Positions 1 through 5,163 of a stretch of 5,163 nucleotides of DNA are shown here, piece by piece. The notes beneath the pieces were generated by a model. The model did no database searches. It worked only from the letters and a program-made list of their open reading frames with translations, and was not told the DNA's origin. Within the stretch, counting starts at the first letter, position 1. Every line of letters starts with the position of its first letter. Origin of the DNA: an uncultured euryarchaeote (lineage in GTDB: Archaea; Thermoplasmatota; Poseidoniia; Poseidoniales; Poseidoniaceae); the NCBI GenBank assembly GCA_937897005.1, contig CALCOQ010000314.1, positions 1 through 5,163 of the forward strand, given 5' to 3'. A program made the translations under genes and the position numbers.

Positions 1-947
1 CCACCATGCCAGAAGTCGTGGTCATGGATGGTGAATGGAAGGTAGGTGACCCTATTGATTCAGCACAAAGGATGATGACAGATCCAGAATTCTCTTTCAA
101 ATGCAGAGTCATTGTCCTGTCTCGAATAACCTCGAAAGATTACATGGTCGCTGCTACCCATGCTGGAATCTCCGAAGTTCTTGCCAAACCTCTCAACATG
201 AAGGCCTTGATCGATCAACTGCACAAACACTCTCGCAAAGAATTCGTGCCCCCCCCGGCCGATATTGGACGGATAGGGGGAGAAAGCACCTTTGACGTAT
301 CTATGGGCGACCCAAACTGGGCATTACCAATGCTCTCCAACATGTTGGGTGCAGATGTCATCAACGATGATTTCGTGGCTGATATCATCTCCAGACTTGA
401 AGAGCAAGAACTGATTGAGGATTTCGACATCGAACCCACTGTTCTCTTGGAATTATTGAAAGCAGCACTCGGCAAACTGGTAGATGATGGCATCTCAGTC
501 AGCGATGACGAATCTGAAGATGAAGAAGATGGTGAGTCTGAGTCTGATGTATCTTATGAGAGCCTGAAACGTACTGGGAAACTAGGCGGAGAGCAAGTGA
601 AAAGGAAGAGTTCGGGCAAGAAGATAGGCATGACAATGGATGAAATGCTACAAGCACAGGCTGACGACATTGCCGATGATGTTGTGGAAGCAATGGATGA
701 GGTTCTTGGGGAACTTCCCGAATTGATAACCATTCTTCCTGAAGAAGAAACGATGAACGTTGACCCAGAAGTGGTCCGTTTCACACATCTTTCAGTACGT
801 TACGTTCTCGACCTGTTGTTCGATATCGCTAGGCCAGACAACCTTGCTGATTTAACGTTGATGACCCGTTTGGAGGATGGAGCCCAGATGTTGGCAGATG
901 TGATGATACATCTTCCTCCCGCACCAGAGGAATCAGAAGAAGAATGA
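1..947 (+). CDS. Receiver (REC) domain protein with unrecognised acidic C-terminal region, 5' partial
   Basis: The frame is open to the window edge. The first ATG (base 6) falls just before the third strand of a CheY-like receiver fold, so the real start should lie roughly 45-50 codons upstream and ATG 6 is internal. Numbering from that ATG, Asp8 (VVVMD) fits the phospho-acceptor, Ser39 (VIVLS) the conserved Thr/Ser, and Lys61-Pro62 the invariant Lys-Pro. Spacings of 31 and 22 residues match CheY (30 and 22). The switch aromatic before the Lys is Val58. The first strand with its acidic pair is outside the window. After a Pro-rich linker (81-84), residues 95-313 match no output domain I recognise: no helix-turn-helix, GGDEF or kinase motif. 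They contain predicted helices, a very acidic stretch (167-181), a Lys/Arg-rich patch (188-206) and a Glu-rich tail. A phosphorylation-responsive signalling protein is inferred, with unknown partner. The REC call is fairly firm; the C-terminal role is unknown. Confidence 0.8.
   Translation, partial: TMPEVVVMDGEWKVGDPIDSAQRMMTDPEFSFKCRVIVLSRITSKDYMVAATHAGISEVLAKPLNMKALIDQLHKHSRKEFVPPPADIGRIGGESTFDVSMGDPNWALPMLSNMLGADVINDDFVADIISRLEEQELIEDFDIEPTVLLELLKAALGKLVDDGISVSDDESEDEEDGESESDVSYESLKRTGKLGGEQVKRKSSGKKIGMTMDEMLQAQADDIADDVVEAMDEVLGELPELITILPEEETMNVDPEVVRFTHLSVRYVLDLLFDIARPDNLADLTLMTRLEDGAQMLADVMIHLPPAPEESEEE
249..256 (+). repeat. C8 homopolymer in the REC-to-C-terminal linker
   Basis: Eight consecutive C bases encode part of the Pro81-region linker (codons CCC CCC CCG). 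The frame reads through intact here, so the gene is in its 'on' frame in this sequence. Gain or loss of one base would move translation into another frame and remove the C-terminal region. Such runs can be slippage-prone, but a single tract may also be just a chance Pro run. Confidence 0.7.
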
Positions 948-950
948 ATG

Positions 951-963
951 CAAAAATACATTT
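951..963 (+). promoter_or_regulatory. AT-rich, TATA-like element upstream of the transporter gene
   Basis: CAAAAATACATTT is the most A/T-rich patch between the REC gene stop and the transporter start. If the host is an archaeon, a TATA box here would place transcription start about 25 bases downstream (around 980-988), leaving a leader of roughly 20-45 bases before the candidate starts. If the host is a bacterium, the patch could be part of a -10 region, but I see no convincing -35 partner. The call is weak and rests on composition and position only. Confidence 0.25.
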
Positions 964-1010
964 TCTCGGGTAATGGTTGAATAGTCACCCTTGGGACAGG
1001 AGACGATGAC

Positions 1011-1015
1011 AGGAG
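1011..1015 (+). promoter_or_regulatory. Shine-Dalgarno AGGAG that favours the ATG at 1024
   Basis: AGGAG lies 8 bases before ATG 1024, a normal spacing. The alternative in-frame starts are weaker: ATG 1006 has GGAG only 3 bases upstream (999-1002), and TTG 991 has no purine-rich signal before it. The first membrane helix also begins within about ten residues of the 1024 start, so nothing functional is lost by choosing it. Confidence 0.4.
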
Positions 1016-1023
1016 TCCCCTCG

Positions 1024-2313
1024 ATGAAACCCCGCCATGAAGGGAATGGACTTGCTTTCTCTGCTCTACTGGCCGCTTTCATGGTGGATTTCCTTGGCTA
1101 TGCATACATCGTCCCAATACTTCCAGAATGGAAGGCTCAATTTGATTTATCAAGTATTGAAGCAACAGCTCTTGTCTCGATCTGGGCATTACCACTGCTT
1201 CTCTTCGGCCCTCTATCCGGTCGTTTGACCGATAAGTTCGGCGCCGGAAGAGTGATCTCGGTTTCCATCATCATGCTCATCTTTTCCTCATTGCTGTATC
1301 TTGTGGCAACTGAAGAGTTGCTTGAATCCAAATTACCTGAATCCGGTTTCTGGGTTCTGGTCGCAGCCAGATTCCTGCATGGTGTCTCAGGTGCTGCCAT
1401 CTTGACCGCTGGGCTGGCTGCAGCCAGTCAATTATGGCCGAACAATTTCGGAGAAACTGCAGGTTCACTGATTGGAATGGCGACAGTGGGCGCTCTTCTA
1501 GGTCCTGTTATTGGTGGTTGGGCTTTCGAGATCAATGCATCGAGCGCATTCCTCATTCTTGCAGGTATAACCTTCTTGGCTCTGCCGATGGTTCTCTATG
1601 CATCAAAGGATATTGGGCATGGCGAATCCAGTACGGGTATCGAACAAATTCCGATCCGTGAGTTCATTGCTCATCCGATACTGTTGCGTATCGGGCTGTT
1701 GATCATGTTCTCCGCCTTGGCAACTGGTGCTCTTGAAGCAGGAGTGCCATTGTTATTGTCCGAACCACCGATGAATATGGGACCCGGTAAGATCAGTCTG
1801 GTTCTTCTGGTCTTGGTGATGATCCAAGGGTTCGGAGGTTGGTGGTGGGGTCGATTGGTGGATCGCAGTGAGCCCACTCGCTGGATGTTGGTAGGATGGA
1901 CTGGGGTGATGATCGGATTGGTCGCCGCTGGAATCATCTCCAATCAAATGGACGACAAGGTAGGGGTAATGCTGATCGTGCTGATGCTCAGCGTATTCCA
2001 GTTCTCTGTTGCTGCAGCGCAGATACCCATGTTGCCAATGATTGATGCTGCCACCTCAAGAGCATATGGTAGAGGCAGTGCTGGACTGGCATTCGGTGCA
2101 TTCGGGATGGCTTGGGCGGCAGGCACCCTCATCGGCCCGATTTTCATCGGTGCATTGCACGATGCGACCGGAGAGTGGTCGCTTTCTCTAGGCCTGCTTG
2201 CAGTTCCAGGACTGTTTGGATTGTTGATGACCATCAGTAACAGGAATGAACTCCGTTCATGCTACAATGAAGAGATGGCACGTCGAGCCGAGAAAGGCGA
2301 GGAAAGTGAATGA
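1024..2313 (+). CDS. MFS transporter, DHA1 drug:H+ antiporter / VMAT-like type
   Basis: A 429-residue integral membrane protein with about 12 hydrophobic segments (approximately 9-31, 47-66, 77-95, 109-132, 146-166, 173-194, 218-246, 257-277, 287-306, 314-338, 351-377, 385-405), the usual size and topology of the major facilitator superfamily. Helix 1 carries a membrane Asp (Asp22) in MVDFLGYAYIVPILP, typical of DHA1/VMAT proteins. The loop after helix 2 has motif A (Gly66, Asp70, Gly73, Arg76). Helix 4 has the RFLHGVSG motif (Arg116). Helix 5 has antiporter motif C, GALLGPVIGG (156-165). The second half repeats a short motif A (GRLVDR, 276-281) after a triple Trp, and helix 11 has the G..IGP...G pattern seen in VMATs. 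Proton-driven export of a small organic molecule is the family role; the substrate cannot be read from sequence. In-frame starts at TTG 991 and ATG 1006 would add 11 or 6 residues. The gene sits 76 bases after the REC gene and 48 before E1. Confidence 0.9.
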   Translation: MKPRHEGNGLAFSALLAAFMVDFLGYAYIVPILPEWKAQFDLSSIEATALVSIWALPLLLFGPLSGRLTDKFGAGRVISVSIIMLIFSSLLYLVATEELLESKLPESGFWVLVAARFLHGVSGAAILTAGLAAASQLWPNNFGETAGSLIGMATVGALLGPVIGGWAFEINASSAFLILAGITFLALPMVLYASKDIGHGESSTGIEQIPIREFIAHPILLRIGLLIMFSALATGALEAGVPLLLSEPPMNMGPGKISLVLLVLVMIQGFGGWWWGRLVDRSEPTRWMLVGWTGVMIGLVAAGIISNQMDDKVGVMLIVLMLSVFQFSVAAAQIPMLPMIDAATSRAYGRGSAGLAFGAFGMAWAAGTLIGPIFIGALHDATGEWSLSLGLLAVPGLFGLLMTISNRNELRSCYNEEMARRAEKGEESE

Positions 2314-2334
2314 AAAGGCAGTCTTGAAAGTGAA

Positions 2335-2358
2335 CTTCCCCACGGCCCTGTGGGGAGG
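2335..2358 (+). promoter_or_regulatory. Hairpin covering the Shine-Dalgarno region of the E1 gene
   Basis: CTTCCCCAC (2335-2343) pairs with GTGGGGAGG (2350-2358) to give a 9-bp stem with one G-U pair and a six-base loop (GGCCCT). The 3' arm contains the G-rich SD-like sequence GGGGAGG that ends three bases before ATG 2362, and it also holds the alternative GTG start (2350). Folding in the mRNA would hide both signals. No T-tract follows, so it does not look like an intrinsic terminator. The pairing is read directly; the regulatory role is inference. Confidence 0.5.
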
Positions 2359-2361
2359 GAC

Positions 2362-4968
2362 ATGGGAGAGGTCGATTTTCCGGACATCAACGGTGCTGGT
2401 TGGAGACCAGATAAGCCACTCAGATTCAGCAATCCCATCCCAGCTGATGAAGCGCGGATCGAAGTATTGAGATTCGTCGCTGAACGGCATGATGGCCACC
2501 TGTCACAAGTCGCCACGACATGGGACCAATTACAGGCCCAAGCATCCAACAATCAATTTGATGGCCGCCAATGGCATTCGTTCAGCAATGACTTGCTTGA
2601 CGCTATTGGACGTGGACTGGCGATTCGCGTACATCAGACTTCATTGAACTCAGAGTCACATCGTGAAGTAGTGCCACGACGAGACTTCGATACTCATCTG
2701 GAACGGCGCTCTCAAAGATTCCTCATCGATATGGCTCTATGCTTACGCAGAATGGCCCATTACATGTCTATCAGCATGGAGAACAGGCTTGAATGGCAAC
2801 GGTTGATGCTACGAACCCGCGCTCTTGATGAACATCTCAAGGACATTTTCATGAAAGGTATGGAGACTCCGGATGGGGATAGATTCGGGGGCAAGGGTTT
2901 CCGCTCCACCTGGCAAGAAGGAGTGGTAGCGGTAGCGACTGCGCTGAAACGTGACCCCGAGTCCAGTCCAGGGTCTCGCCCTGGTGATGGCTACTATGGA
3001 GATCTCGTCGCACCAATGATCCGAGATGTAGGACTCAGTCTGGCGATGGGCGATACTCCAAAAGATGTCATGACAGCACAGGTGGGTAAGGCTGCATCGA
3101 ATCAAGATGGAGGTTGGAGCGGCCTTGAAGCCGGTGGTCGCGACCTTCACATCGGTTGTTGGCATAGAGGAGTTCTGCCCCCGACCGCTCCTCTTCCAAT
3201 CGCCTCGGCAACGATGACAGGTTTGGCACTGGCAGCAAAATTATCCTCTAGAGAACGTTTCCATGTGGCCTGTATCGGAGAAGGTGCGAGCAGTAGTGGA
3301 GAATGGTGGGAGGCATTGAATCTGGCTGGAGCCAGAGCGCTTCCCATGACATTCATTCTACAGAACAATCAAATCGCATTGGATACCATCTCCACAAATC
3401 AATCAGGTGTTGAATTGTGGGCTGATAAAGCGGTTGCAGTGGGTATTCCATCATGGAGTATCGATGGTTCTGATACTGCTGCATGGCACTCATCTGTAGC
3501 GGTGGCCAGAGAATTCAGTATGGATGGGGGCGGAGCGACATTGATCCATGTCGAGACGATGAGAGGCTGCGGCCACGCTCATCATCATGATGACCTCTAT
3601 CTAGGTGCTGAAAGTGGAAATCCACCTGGATATGTGGACCGAGAACTACTCGAATACTGGGCTGCCAAGGACCCTGTCTCCACACATCGGAAACTACTCC
3701 TCGACATGGGTGTTGAGGAAGGAGTCCTTGCTGCTATAGAAGATGAGGAGCAAGATGGTGCTGACCAAGCGCGTGTCGAGGTTGAAGCGATGGCGTGGCC
3801 TGTACCAGAAACAGTCACCCTCGGAGTCACCAGCATTCATGATGCAGATACTCAAGAGGAACGTCTTGTCAGAGATGGTGAAACTGAACCTGCAGAACCA
3901 GTTCTGAATGATGGTGAAACAGTGATTGAATTCGATTCAGGAGGTGGTTCTTGGACTTACTCAAGAGCGATCCAACAAGCGATGGTGGCAATCGCAGAAA
4001 GGTATGGAGAAGACGTTGTATTCATGGGTGAGGACATGGAGGTGGCTGGTGCCTTCGGGATGAATCTTGCACTGAAGAATGCTGGGCATTCCGAGAAACT
4101 CCTCGATATGCCATTGTCTGAGGCGGTCATCATCCACGCTGCCACTGGCCTTGCTCTACACGGCATGAGACCGATGGCTGAGATCCAGTTCGGAGGATTC
4201 GCTGCTCTTGCCTTCAACGCTCTTGTCAACAATGCATCGATGTTACGCTGGCGCTGGGGTGCTGAAGTTCCTCTGACGATTCGAATCCCATTAGGTGCTC
4301 ATACCCGTAGCGGTCCTTTCCACGCCAATATCATCGAATCATGGTTCGCTAACGATCCCGGTCTGGTGGTCGTTGCTCCAGCTACTCCTCAAGATGCATA
4401 TGATCTACTGAATGAAGCTGCAGAACTCGATGACCCTGTAGTGTTCCTCGAACACATTGGGCTGTACGGACTGCGAGGAGGAATGACTGGATGGGGGGAC
4501 AACATCAATCAGAAGGTTGACACAGAATCAGTCTCTGAATCCATCGCCAAAGGTGAGCGATATTCTCTAGGCAAGGCCAAGGTGGTGCGCGGCGGAAGCG
4601 ACCTGACCCTTGTTTGCTGGGGAGCGATGTTACATGTGGCCCTCAAGGCTGCCGAACAGGTTGTCAAGGAGGGAATCGAAGTCGAGATCATCGACCTGCG
4701 CACCATCATTCCCTTCGACCATCAGACCTGTATAGACTCAGTTTCCCGTACTGGTCGATTATTGGTTCTTCAAGAGAGCCAGTGGAGTGGGGGTCTTGGA
4801 CACACCATACAGAGCAGGATACTGGAGGATTCGTTCTGGGCTCTGGAGACAAAACCAGTGGTACTAGGTGCTCTAGATACTCCGGTTCCATTCTCACCTC
4901 CGCTTGAGGACCATACAGTTCCTGATGTGGAAAATGTTGTTGCGACTATCATGAAGATGTGCCGATAG
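2362..4968 (+). CDS. Fused E1 alpha-beta subunits of a thiamine-diphosphate 2-oxoacid dehydrogenase, with novel N-terminal extension
   Basis: An 868-residue single chain for the E1 step: decarboxylating a 2-oxoacid on thiamine diphosphate (ThDP) and passing the acyl group to a lipoyl E2. Residues 1-144 are an unrecognised, mostly helical, Arg-rich extension. Residues 145-480 are E1-alpha: Arg221 in the IRDVG loop, ThDP/Mg motif GEG (306-308) to NN (335-336), and His405 in GHAHHHDD, the diphosphate-binding loop. The alpha C-terminal signature (LEYWAAKDP) is present. An acidic linker (about 490-528) leads to E1-beta (529-700): GED (556-558), Glu587 in MPLSE, which fits the Glu contacting the ThDP aminopyrimidine, and His654 in GPFHAN, which fits the catalytic His. 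The transketolase C-terminal domain follows (733-850; IDLRTIIPFD, Glu805). GEG rather than GDG is also found in branched-chain E1-alpha, but the substrate (branched-chain, pyruvate or acetoin type) cannot be assigned. E2 and E3 are not in the window. GTG 2350 is an alternative start adding four residues. Confidence 0.92.
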   Translation: MGEVDFPDINGAGWRPDKPLRFSNPIPADEARIEVLRFVAERHDGHLSQVATTWDQLQAQASNNQFDGRQWHSFSNDLLDAIGRGLAIRVHQTSLNSESHREVVPRRDFDTHLERRSQRFLIDMALCLRRMAHYMSISMENRLEWQRLMLRTRALDEHLKDIFMKGMETPDGDRFGGKGFRSTWQEGVVAVATALKRDPESSPGSRPGDGYYGDLVAPMIRDVGLSLAMGDTPKDVMTAQVGKAASNQDGGWSGLEAGGRDLHIGCWHRGVLPPTAPLPIASATMTGLALAAKLSSRERFHVACIGEGASSSGEWWEALNLAGARALPMTFILQNNQIALDTISTNQSGVELWADKAVAVGIPSWSIDGSDTAAWHSSVAVAREFSMDGGGATLIHVETMRGCGHAHHHDDLYLGAESGNPPGYVDRELLEYWAAKDPVSTHRKLLLDMGVEEGVLAAIEDEEQDGADQARVEVEAMAWPVPETVTLGVTSIHDADTQEERLVRDGETEPAEPVLNDGETVIEFDSGGGSWTYSRAIQQAMVAIAERYGEDVVFMGEDMEVAGAFGMNLALKNAGHSEKLLDMPLSEAVIIHAATGLALHGMRPMAEIQFGGFAALAFNALVNNASMLRWRWGAEVPLTIRIPLGAHTRSGPFHANIIESWFANDPGLVVVAPATPQDAYDLLNEAAELDDPVVFLEHIGLYGLRGGMTGWGDNINQKVDTESVSESIAKGERYSLGKAKVVRGGSDLTLVCWGAMLHVALKAAEQVVKEGIEVEIIDLRTIIPFDHQTCIDSVSRTGRLLVLQESQWSGGLGHTIQSRILEDSFWALETKPVVLGALDTPVPFSPPLEDHTVPDVENVVATIMKMCR
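3874..3920 (+). repeat. In-frame 11-base direct repeat in the alpha-beta linker
   Basis: GATGGTGAAAC occurs at 3874-3884 and again at 3910-3920, exactly 36 bases apart and therefore in frame. Each copy encodes Asp-Gly-Glu-Thr within the acidic linker joining the E1-alpha and E1-beta parts. It may be a trace of linker growth by short duplication, or chance reuse of the same codons. Confidence 0.6.
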
Positions 4969-4980
4969 AACGCTCACAGT

Positions 4981-5017
4981 GGCAAGTCATATGTGCTCGA
5001 CATGTTGTGACTCTGCC
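4981..5017. promoter_or_regulatory. Long imperfect dyad between E1 and the downstream gene
   Basis: Arms GGCA + AGTCA + ATGT (4981-4984, 4985-4989, 4991-4994) pair with ACAT + TGACT + TGCC (5000-5003, 5008-5012, 5014-5017). That is 13 base pairs, interrupted by a one-base bulge and a small asymmetric internal loop, around the loop GCTCG. It fills most of the 52-base gap and ends three bases before ATG 5021. There is no T-tract after it, so a bacterial intrinsic terminator is unlikely. It could be a protein-binding operator, an RNA structure at the 3' end of the E1 message, or a leader structure of the next gene. Confidence 0.5.
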
Positions 5018-5020
5018 TAG

Positions 5021-5163
5021 ATGTCGGAGACTATTGCTGAAAAGGTATCTGCTGAAGGTAGAGATGCAGGCATCATGGAGTTGCTCCATTGGAATGGAAT
5101 GCTGCTCACTGGAGGATTGTTCGTGACCCTCGTGGTTCTGGAGGCCTTCAGTAATAGTGGAAG
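5021..5163 (+). CDS. Unrecognised membrane protein, 3' partial
   Basis: The frame opens at ATG 5021, directly after an in-frame TAG (5018-5020), and stays open to the window end, giving 47 codons. The N-terminus is polar (MSETIAEKVSAEGRDAG). A hydrophobic helix at about residues 26-43 (including GMLLTGGLFVTLVVL) follows, so the N-terminus is probably anchored in the membrane. I recognise no family. No SD sequence is visible; the dyad at 4981-5017 sits immediately upstream, so translation may be from a leaderless or very short-leader message. An open frame with a sensible membrane segment in the same orientation as its neighbours supports a real gene, but only the beginning is seen. Confidence 0.6.
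   Translation, partial: MSETIAEKVSAEGRDAGIMELLHWNGMLLTGGLFVTLVVLEAFSNSG

Noticed and set aside
6..8. ATG at base 6 as the true start of the REC gene
   Set aside because: It would delete the first two strands of the receiver fold, including the acidic pair needed for Mg binding; the frame is open to the window edge.
948..980. Ten-codon reading frame starting at the ATG right after the REC gene stop
   Set aside because: Too short, no ribosome-binding signal of its own, and it overlaps the only plausible promoter patch of the transporter gene.
968..990. GGGT...ACCC inverted repeat before the transporter gene
   Set aside because: Only four clean base pairs with a 15-base interior that pairs poorly and no T-tract; not convincing as a terminator or operator.
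2302..2334. GAAAGTGAA repeated at 2302-2310 and 2326-2334
   Set aside because: Only nine bases, one copy is coding sequence at the end of the transporter gene, and there is no third copy or symmetry to suggest a binding site.
3597..3836. Long open frames on the minus strand opposite E1 and the transporter (for example this one)
   Set aside because: They sit entirely opposite well-supported genes, give low-complexity Ser/Pro/Arg-rich proteins without motifs, and reflect codon bias of the + strand genes.
4991..5020. Nine-codon Cys-rich frame (MCSTCCDSA) just before the last gene
   Set aside because: It lies inside the dyad, has no SD, and its TAG is the stop that bounds the downstream gene; chance is the simpler explanation.

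Overview
The window is a compact stretch with every gene on the + strand: three recognisable genes plus the first 47 codons of a fourth. Intergenic gaps are only about 50 to 76 bases. There is no RNA gene, insertion sequence, CRISPR array or integrase, and no stretch over 300 bases without a gene. Base composition is close to balanced and the predicted proteins are rich in Asp and Glu. Short gaps, patchy Shine-Dalgarno (SD) signals and acidic proteins give an impression of a free-living prokaryote, possibly a planktonic marine archaeon such as Marine Group II (Poseidoniales). That placement is a low-confidence impression. Nothing in the window is a decisive taxonomic marker, and a bacterium is not excluded.

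Layout: (1) 1-947, the 3' part of a gene whose protein has a response-regulator receiver domain (phospho-acceptor Asp, Ser and Lys all visible) followed by about 230 residues of an unrecognised acidic C-terminal region. Its true start lies upstream of the window. (2) 1024-2313, a 12-helix major facilitator superfamily (MFS) transporter with the hallmark motifs of the DHA1 drug:H+ antiporter/VMAT-like branch. (3) 2362-4968, a single-chain fusion of the alpha and beta subunits of a thiamine-diphosphate 2-oxoacid dehydrogenase E1, with an unrecognised extension of about 144 residues at its N-terminus. (4) 5021-5163, the start of a gene with one clear membrane segment and no recognised family.

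Two intergenic spaces hold structure that the genes do not explain. Just before the E1 start there is a 9-bp hairpin (2335-2358) whose 3' arm is the only SD-like sequence of the gene. Between E1 and the fourth gene an imperfect dyad of 37 bases (4981-5017) fills most of the gap and ends three bases before the next ATG.

The genes are co-oriented, but the products do not form an obvious pathway. The E1 would feed an acyl group to a lipoyl E2 partner, and neither E2 nor E3 is in the window. A link between the receiver-domain protein, the efflux-type transporter and the E1 is not supported by anything beyond adjacency.
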